This document shows, piece after piece, positions 9,584-17,860 of a stretch of 18,314 nt of DNA. Under the pieces are notes generated by a model. It had not been told where the DNA came from and ran no database searches. It worked only from the letters and a program-made list of their open reading frames with translations. How positions within the stretch are numbered: the first letter of the stretch is position 1; each line of letters starts with the position of its first letter. This DNA comes from Stephanodiscus triporus (Eukaryota; Bacillariophyta; Thalassiosirophyceae; Thalassiosirales; Thalassiosiraceae). A program made the position numbers and the translations under genes. Location of the stretch: assembly GCA_036939755.1 (NCBI GenBank), contig JALLAZ010000257.1, positions 1-18,314 of the forward strand. The letters run 5' to 3'.

Positions 9584-9783
9584 AGGAAGGTGCTCTTATG
9601 TTGTGTTTACCTCGTTCTCTAAAGTATTTACATAGAGACTAACTACTCTATATAAATATATAACTCCAGTCTTTTCTCGGAAAACACAGGGAATTCGAGA
9701 AATCAAAATATCATGCCGACGACGCGCGAAAACTCCACGCGAGATCGGAACAAGATTTTTTTTGTGGTGTATTCAACCGAAAT

Positions 9784-9791
9784 ACACGTGT
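9784..9791. promoter_or_regulatory. ACACGTGT palindrome (G-box)
   Basis: A perfect 8-base palindrome containing CACGTG, about 210 bp upstream of the CDC20 start codon. It is a second G-box in the same intergenic region, which slightly raises the chance that the motifs are functional. Confidence 0.3.
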
Positions 9792-9997
9792 GTGATGGAT
9801 GCTTTATCGAAGCGTGGCATCTACTTTTCCTTCCATAATTTTGTGATCAACCAATAAATTATTGAACATCGTTCATTCATTATTTACAAGGTTAGTTCCA
9901 TTGCATCGAGCGAGTATTTATTGTGCATTACCAAAATAAGACTTATATGTTTTGACCTCTTTCACTGTACTCTCTTGATAGACCTTCCATATCAATC

Positions 9998-11609
9998 ATG
10001 ACTTCGAACGTAGTCGATTTCGAGGATATCCTCAACAATGGCTTCTCTGATGCCAATACCTCCATCCGCGGTGTAGTTCGCGCTCGCTGGGAACGCAAGA
10101 AGCTCGAATCCAACTCCAACAACTCGGACTGCTCTGATTCCGAAAACCGGAAGCCTCTCTCCATGAGCGATCGTTTCATACCCAACCGTGCTGCCATGGA
10201 CATGGAAAAGTCGTCCCACGCCATCCTATCCTTTGATGGATCTGAATCATCCGTTGGTGAACGAACTGACGGCGGGGCTTCCGAAGATGAGGAACACACC
10301 ATCAACTCCGTCACGTCCGACATGTCCGAGTACAAAACGTCTGTGCTTGGAATCGACGATTCCAAGACTCGCATCCTGAGCTTCGCCGACAAGGCCCCAG
10401 CGCCCAGGGGCGATACCGTGAATAACCTCCAGGTTCTATACTCAGCGTCGACTACGTCCCGGAAGAATAAGAGCTCGACGAAGCTCGTCAGTCGTCACAT
10501 TCCATCGGCCCCCACGCGTATCCTCGACGCGCCCGATCTGCTCGACGATTACTACCTGAACTTGCTCTCGTGGTCGGACACCAATGTATTGGCCGTTGCT
10601 TTGTCTCAGACGGTCTACCTCTGGAATGCCGAGACGGGACACATTGACGAGCTTTGCAACGTGGAGAGTGAGGGACCTGATGCTCACATCTCGAGCGTTT
10701 CGTGGATTCAAGAGGGCGGTGGACACCTGGCCGTTGGGACGTCATGGGTACGTTTTTCGAATTGATTTTTACGGTTGCTTGCTCGGGAAATGTAAACTTA
10801 TTTGTCATTGTAAATCAAATGTATGAAATCAATAGGGAAAGACCATGCTCTGGGATGTCAATACCCAAAAGCAACTCCGTAAAATGGATGGGCATTCGGA
10901 CCGTGTCGGCGCCTTGTCTTGGAATCGTCACATCCTATCCAGCGGAGGAAGGGACAATATCATCGTCAACCATGATGTTCGCATTGCGGAACATAATGTT
11001 GCAACACTTGCTAGTCATACACAAGAAGTGTGTGGACTTGCATGGTCACCTGATGGAATGACTTTAGCCAGTGGAGCTAACGACAACAAACTATGTTTGT
11101 GGGATGCTACTGCCTCATCAATCTCACGCCCACGGTATGAGCTCACAGAGCATCAAGCGGCAGTAAAGGCGTTGGCCTGGTCTCCCCACGAGAGGAACTT
11201 GCTCGCCACTGGCGGAGGAACAGCCGATAGGTGCATCAAATTCTGGAACACCCAGTCTGGATCGATGCTCCAATCTGTCGACACTGGCTCACAGGTCTGT
11301 GCACTGCAGTGGAACCCATATGAGAAGGAAATCCTTTCGTCTCACGGCTTCGCTAGGAATCAGCTATGCCTATGGAAATACCCCACCATGGCCAAGGTGA
11401 AAGAGCTTGATGGACACACAGCCCGTGTCCTTCATATGGCAGTCAGTCCCGATGGCTCGTCAGTAGTATCCGCCGCAGCGGATGAAACTCTTCGTTTTTG
11501 GGAAGTCTTTGCTCCACCTAGCAAGGCTCTCTCCGGAAAGCGCGGTGCTTCTGACCTTCCTGGTAGGGCAAGAAGCAAAAAGCTCAGCAAGACCATGCAA
11601 ATTCGTTGA
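9998..11609 (+). CDS. CDC20: CDC20/Fizzy-type APC/C activator, WD40 protein (two exons)
   Basis: Exons 9998-10747 and 10836-11609 give 507 residues, close to the usual CDC20 length of about 500. The protein binds and activates the anaphase-promoting complex and presents mitotic substrates. The C-box is DRFIP at 59-62 with the preceding D58 (SDRFIPNR). KTRILSF at 123-129 followed by NLQVLYS matches the MAD2/checkpoint-binding (KILR) region and favours CDC20 over CDH1. PTRILDAPDLLDDYYLNLLSW (from 172) opens the seven-bladed WD40 propeller, with signature stretches HTQEVCGLAWSPDG, GGGTADRCIKFWNT and GFARNQLCLWKYPTMAK. The last residues are Ile-Arg, the IR tail that docks on APC/C TPR subunits. 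The intron falls after W250, phase 0, within the conserved GTSxG turn, where Trp replaces the usual Asn/Ser. I see no KEN box. FZR/CDH1 is less likely given the KILR region and the YLWNAETG strand. Confidence 0.93.
10748..10835 (+). other. CDC20 intron
   Basis: 88-bp GT-AG intron, donor GTACGT and acceptor AATAG. It joins codon 250 (TGG) to GGA in phase 0 and restores the WD40 strand TSWGKTMLWDV. Reading through it adds V-R-F-S-N and a stop, which confirms that it must be removed. Confidence 0.9.
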
Positions 11610-12302
11610 TTCTCTTGACCGCGAAAAAGCATTTTATGTTTCCACGCATGCCCTTCACGAAAATACCATACTTCTCATGAGTCGTCAGAGCTATTTTACA
11701 ACTCGGAGTCGATAAGACCCAACCAATCCTTGCCTGAAATTGCCTCCCCCCTTCCCTGATGTCTCGATTCAGCATCTTGCTCTGAGCATCTACACTTTTT
11801 CTTCAACATATTTCTCTCAAGGTTTATGTGCGGTTCTTTTCAGAGCTCACGTTACCTTCACTTTCAAACAAAGACGCAAATACAAGTTTCTATTCGTACC
11901 ATCTTTTTTTCCGCTCTACCACCAACCACCCCAGGCAAGTTTCAACATTTGATAGCATATCAACTTGACTGTTTTCTCACTCGTTTCGTTGCGTTCTCGA
12001 CTTCCACTTTTTGAGCCAAAACATATGAGCGACGATTGATCTTGGGGAGATGCGGATAATGCTGTGCGAGCACTTTGTGTACCATACCTACACTTTGATC
12101 TGGCACTATGTTGTAGAGTAAGCTCTTAAATGTTCTAGCAACAAGCTTCGCTTTTAGTAGAATTCCCACGAATGAAAGCACCTGCAAAATATCTCGGTTG
12201 CTACTTAGCAAAAAGTTGCACCAAGACCGGTAATTCCTAGATTGTGTGCGAAATTTGTTATCGATCTTTGGGAGGTTCCACTTAGCAGATGCAAGCAAGC
12301 AA
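11610..12302. other. Convergent 3' intergenic region
   Basis: About 690 bp between the stops of CDC20 (plus) and the glycosidase (minus). It presumably holds both 3' UTRs. A minus-strand open frame at 11960-12298 starts with TTG and has no early ATG, and I do not support it as a gene. No RNA gene or strong repeat is seen. Confidence 0.55.
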
Positions 12303-14404
12303 TTAATTGTTACTTCTCCAGAAAGTCAAAGGGATAAAGCCAGAAATGAACCCCAGCGACCATGGACTTGGATCATTTACTGCTTCATAGTTGTCGTTCA
12401 TGTTACCAGTGTCCTCTGCGGGTGATTGAACTAGCAACTCCATATCAGGCTGCCGTTCACGAATAATTTGGACAAACGCATCTCCGTCCTCGTCTGCCGT
12501 CGCCCTGCGCATAAGATTCAAGCTCAGGAGGAGGCATGTCAAACCAATGCCAAAAGCCACAACCAGCTCCATGGCAATGAGGACGATGACTGACGAAGAA
12601 GATATGGGAGGTCCCGACTCGTACTTGAATATTTTATCAGGATGCAGGAAGTCCAGAACGATAGCTGCGGTGAGAGTGGATGTCAGCCCGCCCAACGGTA
12701 GCTCAGAGGTTGCATTGAACGCCCATGCCAATCGTTGACTCTTGTTGCAATTTGTCAAGTCCGATTCATCCGAGTTTGGGAGGCCGCATATGAGATTCAG
12801 AGATGAGCTTTCCAGGAAATGCGCAAGACCAACCTCCTTGTTGTGTCTAAGACCTTTTGCCACTCGGTAGTTCAGTAAAAAGAGTATCAGCGCTGACTTG
12901 TCCGATTCGTCACAACCGCCCAAGCTCCACAGCGGGTAATCTCCGCAGTAAAATGAATATTGTCCCGAGCGTTGCAGTAGATGCGAAGACATCTGTTCGA
13001 CCATTGTCGAGTTCGATAGCGGAGCCCATAAGGCGTCAAAAGTCGATCCAAGAGGCAATGTGAATGACGTCGTGTAGTTGGAACTGTGCGCCGCACCTCC
13101 ATCGAACGTACGATTCAAAATCGCGTTAAAAAATGCCCCCCTGTCGTCGTCCCACATGCGGTGCAGCATTCCCTCGCTCCGGTGCGACCGCCCCGTTGCA
13201 ACATCCATGGCGTATCGGGAAGGCTGTGCAATAACATGCTTGTCCGATAGAATTTGACCGATCTCATGCAGATCTCGATCGGCCTTCGCCAAAGCCGAAG
13301 TGAAGCCCACGTCGACCATTTGGAACAAAGAAAACGGACGTTCATCGTTCGCTAAGAGTCCCGCGACAATTTCCGATCGATCCGAAAGACTCTCCAATAA
13401 GTAGAGGAGGGCATTGTACGTGCGATCGCCGGGATAATCGAACGCGCTCTTCACCGAAGCCGGGACGTCGAACTTCGGCGTCCATCCCGCGTCCGCAACG
13501 ACCTTCGTGACATTCTCCAATGCGATCTTCCAAAGCGGGGATGTCATCTCGATTTCGGTTTCCCACGGATGTCGAACGGCCAGGCATGGAGCCGGATCGA
13601 CAACGCGCGGCCCGTATGCGGCGGTCGACGCCGAGCAGTTGGATATGATTCGATCGTGCAAAAAGTCGTGCCACTTTTGCAACCTCCCGTGAAAATAAAT
13701 CAACATCCCCACGCTGCATTTTAAATCGGTAAAGATACACGGATCGAATTCATGAATACATCGCGTAAAAAAAATGAACGGACGAAGAGAAGCAAAAAAA
13801 AGAGAAAGTCCGGTCCATCGTTCGCTTACTCTGCCTCCGTCTGATTGCTCAGGTAGAATATATCGAGGACGGACGTGGAGTGATGCGGCGACGCGGATAT
13901 CGTATTCGAAGACCACACCCTCACGTCCGACCCGCCGATGGGGGAGGGAGGCGCGCGACCCTTCGGCGCGTGGGGGAATAATCTCGGCCCTGGACGGGCG
14001 CCGACGAACTCGTGCCATCCCGCCCCCTCGAGGACGGTCGTCGACCCCCCGTCCCCCCCCCCCCCGCCGTCGTCGTCGTCGTCGTCGTCGTCGATCGCGG
14101 CGGTGCGATTCAAGTAAACGAATTTGGGAAGGAATCCGTCGGAACCCTGCGCGCCGAAGAGCGTCCTCAGGAAGTCCCACGCCAGGTCGGACCGTCCGAG
14201 CTTCGATAGCGCCCGAGCGGCGACGAGGGTCGTGGTCGTCTCGACGACGCCGTCGACGACGCCGTCGTCGCTGGGGTATATGAGCCTGTTCGCGCCGTCG
14301 CCTATGGTGCGGATCGACGACAGCAATATCGAACGCGCCGCGACATCGAGCGGAGTAGTAGTTTCCGAAACCTTCCTTCCACTCGGTCGTCGTTGTCGGA
14401 TCAT
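12303..14404 (-). CDS. GH63-like six-hairpin glycosidase with C-terminal membrane helix (two exons)
   Basis: Exons 14404-13830 and 13713-12303, joined in phase 2 through codon GA|C (D192), give 661 residues. The (alpha/alpha)6 layout is visible: VDGVVETTTTLVAARAL and GSDGFLPKFVYLN (88-99) in the first half, SASPHHSTSVLDIFYLSNQ (170-188) and RLQKWHDFLHDR (202-213) across the splice, then HPWETEIEMTSPLW (240-253), RMWDDDRGAFFN, and YPLWSLGGC followed by a GxxL/TAAIVLDFL end. These resemble GH63 enzymes such as mannosylglycerate hydrolase and processing glucosidases; substrate unknown. Where relatives often read HPWE-x-GMDNSP, an acidic Glu (E247) stands near the expected Asp. Residues 105-117 are an Asp8-Gly5 low-complexity insert. 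Residues 567-593 form a membrane helix, then a 68-residue tail. There is no signal peptide and the fold starts almost at once, so an N-terminal exon may be missing or the start mis-set. It is divergent from PDAT by about 180 bp. Confidence 0.75.
13714..13829 (-). other. Intron of the glycosidase gene
   Basis: 116-bp GT-AG intron on the minus strand, donor GCAGA|GTAAGC, acceptor a T-rich tract then ATGCAG|CG. Removing it fuses SNQTEA to VGMLIYFHGRL through one Asp, as expected for a continuous hairpin. Without splicing, exon 1 meets TAA inside the donor. Confidence 0.85.
14053..14093. repeat. C13 run and CGT trinucleotide repeat in coding sequence
   Basis: Thirteen consecutive C followed by about eight CGT triplets on the plus strand. 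On the minus strand they encode eight Asp then a run of Gly inside the glycosidase catalytic domain, in an exposed loop between two conserved hairpins. The homopolymer is a likely site for sequencing error, but the frame stays open across it. Confidence 0.85.
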
Positions 14405-14481
14405 GGTTCCGGCCCGGACAGTGTTAGAGTAGAGTATTGTTTTGTATTATTCCGGATTGAAGGCCTGGGTTCGCGGATCAT
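14401..14481 (-). promoter_or_regulatory. 26-codon uORF overlapping the glycosidase start codon
   Basis: An ATG at 14479-14481 opens a 26-codon frame (starting MIREPRPS) whose TGA overlaps the main ATG as ATGA. The main protein starts MIRQRRPS, and both ATGs sit in the same 14-base direct repeat (14397-14410 and 14474-14487). If the transcript includes it, the uORF could limit translation of the glycosidase or allow termination-reinitiation. Transcript evidence is lacking. Confidence 0.4.
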
Positions 14482-14582
14482 GGTTCCCCGGAACTTTTGG
14501 ACCGTTCTGACTTTTTCGAGGAAGATTCTTCCACGTATGTAGGACCTCATACACAGTCATCCCACTAAAATAATAGAGATGC
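14405..14582. promoter_or_regulatory. Short divergent promoter region, glycosidase/PDAT
   Basis: Only 178 bp lie between the two start codons (238 bp if PDAT starts at its second Met). Both promoters and 5' UTRs must fit here or overlap coding sequence. It contains the second copy of the 14-base direct repeat and an imperfect GTTCC/GGAAC palindrome at 14483-14494. No convincing TATA box is seen. Confidence 0.4.
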
Positions 14583-16760
14583 ATGCCACCGCCGCCCACC
14601 ACAAACCACTGTGTCGCAACTCGACCTTGCATTCCCCTCGTCATGACGCGCAGTAAGAAGACGACCCAAGCCGCGGCATTGAGCGCGGCGGCCCCCGCGA
14701 TGGACGAGGGGCGAGACGAGACCGGTCGGTGGCGTCGGCGAGTGGCCAACATTTTCATCTCCGTCGTCGCCGCCATGATCGCCGTTCAATTGTACGCCCT
14801 GTACTCCACGAACGGCCTCCCGACCGCGTCCACCATCTTCGCCCCGCCCAACGCGTCGTCGAACATTTCAATGACGGACGTGGCCGCCTCGCTTTCGACT
14901 GGGTTCGACGAGTTCTACGCGACATACGTCCAGCCCCTGCGCGACATGGCCCTCGACGGCGTCGCCCACGCCGCCGAGGAGGGATCGCGCGTGGGTCATC
15001 AGCTCCGCGGCAGGTCGGCCCGCGCCAAGCACCCGGTCGTGCTGATCCCCGGCTTCACGTCGTCGGGACTCGAGCTGTGGGAGGGACACGGCTGCCTCAA
15101 GCGGCACTTCCGTCAGCGCTTGTGGGGGAGCGCCGAGATGGCCAAGTCCTTCCTCGCCGACAGCGAGTGCTGGAGGAGGCATCTCATGCTACACCCCAGG
15201 ACTGGCATGGATCCAGAGAACGTCCGGGTGAGGGCCGCTCAGGGATTCGGCGCCGCCGACAACTTCGTCGGCGCGTACTGGGTCTGGTCCAAGATCATCG
15301 AGAACCTCGCCGACGTTGGGTACGACGGATCGACGATGACGATGATGTCGTACGATTGGAGGTTGGGATTCGAGCACCTCGAATCGCGCGACGGGTACCT
15401 AACGAAGTTGAAGCACGCGATCGAGGGACATAGATCCGCCACGGGGGAGAAGGTCGTGGTGGTCTCGCACAGCATGGGCGGCCTGCTGTATTACTACTTC
15501 CTCCAGTGGGTCGTGGCGGACGTCAAGGCCGGGGGCGGGGGCGGGGGGAGGGACTGGATCGAGACGAACGTGCAAGCGTTCGTGAACATCGCGGGGCCGA
15601 TGCTGGGCGTTCCCAAGGCAATACCCGCGGTCCTATCCGGCGAGTTGGGGGATACGGCGGCGTTGTTACCGCAGTTGGGCGACCTACTCGAGAGGTACTT
15701 CGGGCGCAGGTGGAGGAGGAATCTCTGGATGACGTGGGGGAGCCTGTTCGGGATGCTGCCGAAGGGAGGCGACGCCATCTGGGGCGTGGGCGCGGATGTA
15801 CGCGACGAAGAGGATTCTTCGGGGGGCGACGATGCCGAGGCGAACGGCGCGCACGCATCGACGACGAGGCCGTTGGTCCCGGCGATCGTATGGCACAATG
15901 GCACCGACGAGATTTGCCCCGCCGCTACCCCGACGACGGAGGCGCCCACGAACGAAGACCCTCTCGGCCTATCTGCATTGGACATCCATCCTTCCCGTGC
16001 TTGGTCCGAGGAGAGGGCGATCGAGTATCTCCTTCGGAACGACAGAGGAGGATCCTCCTCGATATATTCTTTCGATTCAAAAAAGGGGTGGAAGACGCGT
16101 GCGTCCTCGGTGGATAAGCGAAAGCACTGGCACGATCCGATAGCCACGAAGTTGCCGAGCGCTCCGTCCCTGAAAATTTATTGTCTTTATGGGGTGGGAA
16201 TCCAAACGGAGCGATCGTACTATTACAAGGTTTCCTGTGACAAGGTCGGAGGTGCCTCCGGCGGCGACATGGACCGAGCGTGCCCCCGGGAGAACGAGGA
16301 TGAGACGCAATGCGGGAACATCCCCGACACGAACGACGATGATCCACCGGAGGCCCCCTTCTTCATCGACACATCGGCCAAGGACGACTCGAAGGATATT
16401 CGGAGCGGGGTCCGTTTCTCCGACGGAGACGCGACGGTTCCCCTCCTCTCCCTGGGGTACATGTGCCAAAAATGGGCGCAGCCGAGGAACCCGCACAACC
16501 CGTCGGGCATCAATGTCTACACGCGCGAGAGGAGGCACGAGGCGCTTATGAGCCTTTCGGATCCTGGCCGGGCCGGCCCGATGGCCGGCGAGCACGTCGA
16601 CATACTGGGGAATGTCGGGGTTATTGAAGACGTGGTTAGGATCGCGACGGGGTTCGAGGTCGAGAGGGTCAACGAGGACATAATCGTGAGCGATTTGAAG
16701 AGAATAGTGCAGGCCGTTGACGAGCATTATTTAGGTGGATCGAGCGGCGTTTCGGTATGA
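14583..16760 (+). CDS. PDAT: Phospholipid:diacylglycerol acyltransferase (PDAT), LCAT family
   Basis: Intronless ORF of 725 residues. PDAT moves an acyl chain from a phospholipid to diacylglycerol, making triacylglycerol at the ER without acyl-CoA. A single N-terminal membrane helix (about 54-75) follows RWRRR, as in plant and yeast PDAT. The LCAT fold then starts with HPVVLIPGFTSSGLELWEG (150-168), the lid Cys C171, RQRLWGS (177-183), RAAQGFGAADNF and YDWRLGFEHLESRD (257-270). The triad is S297 in SHSMGG, D616 in SDGDATVP and H671 in GEHVDILGN. INIAGPMLG-type, SGELGDTA and MLPKGG signatures are also present. Acidic or Gly-rich inserts (317-323, 404-425, 555-600) explain a length somewhat above the usual 650-670. 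Met21 at 14643 is an equally good start. Ordinary GxSxG lipases lack the lid and RLWGS features. Confidence 0.93.
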   Translation: MPPPPTTNHCVATRPCIPLVMTRSKKTTQAAALSAAAPAMDEGRDETGRWRRRVANIFISVVAAMIAVQLYALYSTNGLPTASTIFAPPNASSNISMTDVAASLSTGFDEFYATYVQPLRDMALDGVAHAAEEGSRVGHQLRGRSARAKHPVVLIPGFTSSGLELWEGHGCLKRHFRQRLWGSAEMAKSFLADSECWRRHLMLHPRTGMDPENVRVRAAQGFGAADNFVGAYWVWSKIIENLADVGYDGSTMTMMSYDWRLGFEHLESRDGYLTKLKHAIEGHRSATGEKVVVVSHSMGGLLYYYFLQWVVADVKAGGGGGGRDWIETNVQAFVNIAGPMLGVPKAIPAVLSGELGDTAALLPQLGDLLERYFGRRWRRNLWMTWGSLFGMLPKGGDAIWGVGADVRDEEDSSGGDDAEANGAHASTTRPLVPAIVWHNGTDEICPAATPTTEAPTNEDPLGLSALDIHPSRAWSEERAIEYLLRNDRGGSSSIYSFDSKKGWKTRASSVDKRKHWHDPIATKLPSAPSLKIYCLYGVGIQTERSYYYKVSCDKVGGASGGDMDRACPRENEDETQCGNIPDTNDDDPPEAPFFIDTSAKDDSKDIRSGVRFSDGDATVPLLSLGYMCQKWAQPRNPHNPSGINVYTRERRHEALMSLSDPGRAGPMAGEHVDILGNVGVIEDVVRIATGFEVERVNEDIIVSDLKRIVQAVDEHYLGGSSGVSV

Positions 16761-16978
16761 ATCGAAGGCTGAAAATTTGGACTTTTCATGGTTGTGTTTC
16801 GCACGTGGGGCGGCACTTCTGGAAGCCGTTAGTCTAAATGATGCAGTCGGACCACAGACAACATGTAATTGCATAAAAGAGATAACTTCTCTGACCTCGA
16901 ATGTTCGTTTAAGTATCTTCTAAATTCTATTCTCGACATAACATACCTAAGCCTCGTTTTACAATAAAAGAAGGCAAT
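16761..16978. terminator. Convergent 3' region with AATAAA signal
   Basis: Only 218 bp separate the stops of PDAT (plus) and the lipoyl-domain gene (minus). AATAAA at 16963-16968 on the plus strand is a candidate polyadenylation signal for PDAT, about 200 bases after its stop. If used, the PDAT 3' UTR would reach or enter the 3' end of the convergent gene. Confidence 0.4.
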
Positions 16979-17860
16979 TCATGCCCCCAACCAAAGACCC
17001 CTCGGACCCGCCGTGACGACCCTGCCCCCCGCGAACACCGCCCCGCCGCCCGACCCTGCCCTTATCACCTCCGGCGCCTCGTCGGCCCCGCCGAGCATGA
17101 GGGCCATCATCTCTTCATCCGTGATGGCGGGACGTCCGAGCATCGGCGAATACGGGATATGCGTGATGGACGTCGGGGCGTTGGGCCTACCTGACGTCGG
17201 GATCCGGGTCGTCGCCGCGGGAGTCACGACGGTGGCGGCCTGGGCGGGATGGGACGAGGGATGAAGATCGTCCGCCGTTATCGTCATCCTTGCCTTCCAC
17301 CCCTCCTTGCCGAGGAATTTGATGGACTTCCCGCGCGCGGGGGGGGAGGTCGACGAGGTCGCGATCGTCGTCGCCGCCGCCGCCACCGCCGTCTCCGTCT
17401 CCCCCGCGTCCAACGAGGCGTCGACCGCCGAAACGTCCACGTTCGACCCCACCGCCGCGTCCGTCTCCATCACGTACAGGCCCTGTCCTACCTCGACCAC
17501 CCCCTCCACCTCCCCCAGCTGCCTGACCAGTATACCATCCCGATCGGCCTTGATGTCGACGGTGACCTTGTCTGTCTCGACCAGCGCCAGGACGTCTCCC
17601 TCTCTCACCCGCGAGCCAGGGGGTACGCACCACTCGACGATGGTCCCCTCGGTGATGGAATCTCCCATGGAGGGGACGTTCACGGTGATCTGAGCGAGGG
17701 CGGGGGGGGAGGTGGATACGGCGCGACGGAGGAACGGCATCGTCATCGTGGTCGATGGCGATGGAGAGATATCATTGGTGATCCCGCGCCTGCGAGCGAT
17801 GTTGAGAAATAGCCTCGATGACGTCGGGGCAAGCGACGAGAACCTGGACGGGACGAACAT
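16979..17860 (-). CDS. Lipoyl-domain protein with KGD4/MRPS36-like tail (putative 2-oxoglutarate dehydrogenase accessory subunit)
   Basis: Intronless ORF of 293 residues. Residues 1-55 are rich in Arg, Ser and Thr with almost no acidic residues, as in a mitochondrial targeting peptide. Residues 57-132 are a biotinyl/lipoyl domain close to that of dihydrolipoamide succinyltransferase: VPSMGDSITEGTIVEW, then ETDKVTVDI with K98 as the expected lipoylation site. There is no E3-binding domain and no acyltransferase core (no HHxxxDG). After an Ala/Thr/Ser linker come GKSIKFLGKEGWKAR (177-191) and GRPAITDEEMMALMLGG (242-258). These resemble in order the two conserved segments of KGD4/MRPS36, which recruits E3 (dihydrolipoamide dehydrogenase) to the 2-oxoglutarate dehydrogenase complex: a basic I-x-F segment, and a C-terminal R..(I/V)(T/S)xEEMxxxxxGG segment. 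The fusion reading is my inference; the lipoyl domain is secure. A truncated E2 is less likely, because the tail is open and convergent PDAT follows directly. Confidence 0.8.
   Translation of the reverse strand: MFVPSRFSSLAPTSSRLFLNIARRRGITNDISPSPSTTMTMPFLRRAVSTSPPALAQITVNVPSMGDSITEGTIVEWCVPPGSRVREGDVLALVETDKVTVDIKADRDGILVRQLGEVEGVVEVGQGLYVMETDAAVGSNVDVSAVDASLDAGETETAVAAAATTIATSSTSPPARGKSIKFLGKEGWKARMTITADDLHPSSHPAQAATVVTPAATTRIPTSGRPNAPTSITHIPYSPMLGRPAITDEEMMALMLGGADEAPEVIRAGSGGGAVFAGGRVVTAGPRGLWLGA

Larger units (their letters stand above)
9226..9997. promoter_or_regulatory. Shared divergent upstream region of the epimerase and CDC20 genes
   Basis: About 770 bp separate the two divergent start codons, and no gene is visible between them. 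Candidate elements are a TATATAAATATATA stretch at 9649-9662, a 13-base ACGT palindrome at 9571-9583 and ACACGTGT at 9784-9791. The TATA-like stretch is some 335 bp from the CDC20 ATG, so it would require a long 5' UTR or may simply be AT-rich DNA. Confidence 0.4.

Noticed and set aside
9998..11609. Alternative identity as FZR/CDH1
   Set aside because: The MAD2-binding KILR-type segment followed by NLQVLYS and the YLWNAETG strand favour CDC20; C-box and IR tail are shared by both.
11960..12298. 112-codon minus-strand ORF downstream of the glycosidase
   Set aside because: It begins with TTG, has no ATG in its first half, lies in the likely 3' UTR between convergent genes, and shows no recognisable motif.
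13830..14180. N-terminal part of a continuous 625-codon minus frame running through the glycosidase intron
   Set aside because: This part is Arg-rich low-complexity translation of the G+C-rich exon 1 in the wrong frame. The correct frame gives conserved six-hairpin motifs and a clean GT-AG junction at 13829/13714.
15465..15476. PDAT nucleophile motif SHSMG without the first Gly of GxSxG
   Set aside because: PDAT enzymes commonly have Pro or Ser at this position, so it is not a defect.
14729..16551. Many long ORFs overlapping PDAT in other frames and on the minus strand
   Set aside because: High G+C makes stop codons rare. The translations are Arg/Pro-rich, lack family motifs, and PDAT explains the region fully.
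13300..17800. Horizontal transfer as the cause of the G+C-rich block
   Set aside because: The genes are typical eukaryotic families, one has a spliceosomal intron, and the shift cuts through a gene, which favours a regional composition effect.
17187..17812. Long overlapping frames across the lipoyl-domain gene on both strands
   Set aside because: They are Gly/Arg- or Ser/Thr-rich shadows. Only the minus-strand frame 16979-17860 has domain motifs.
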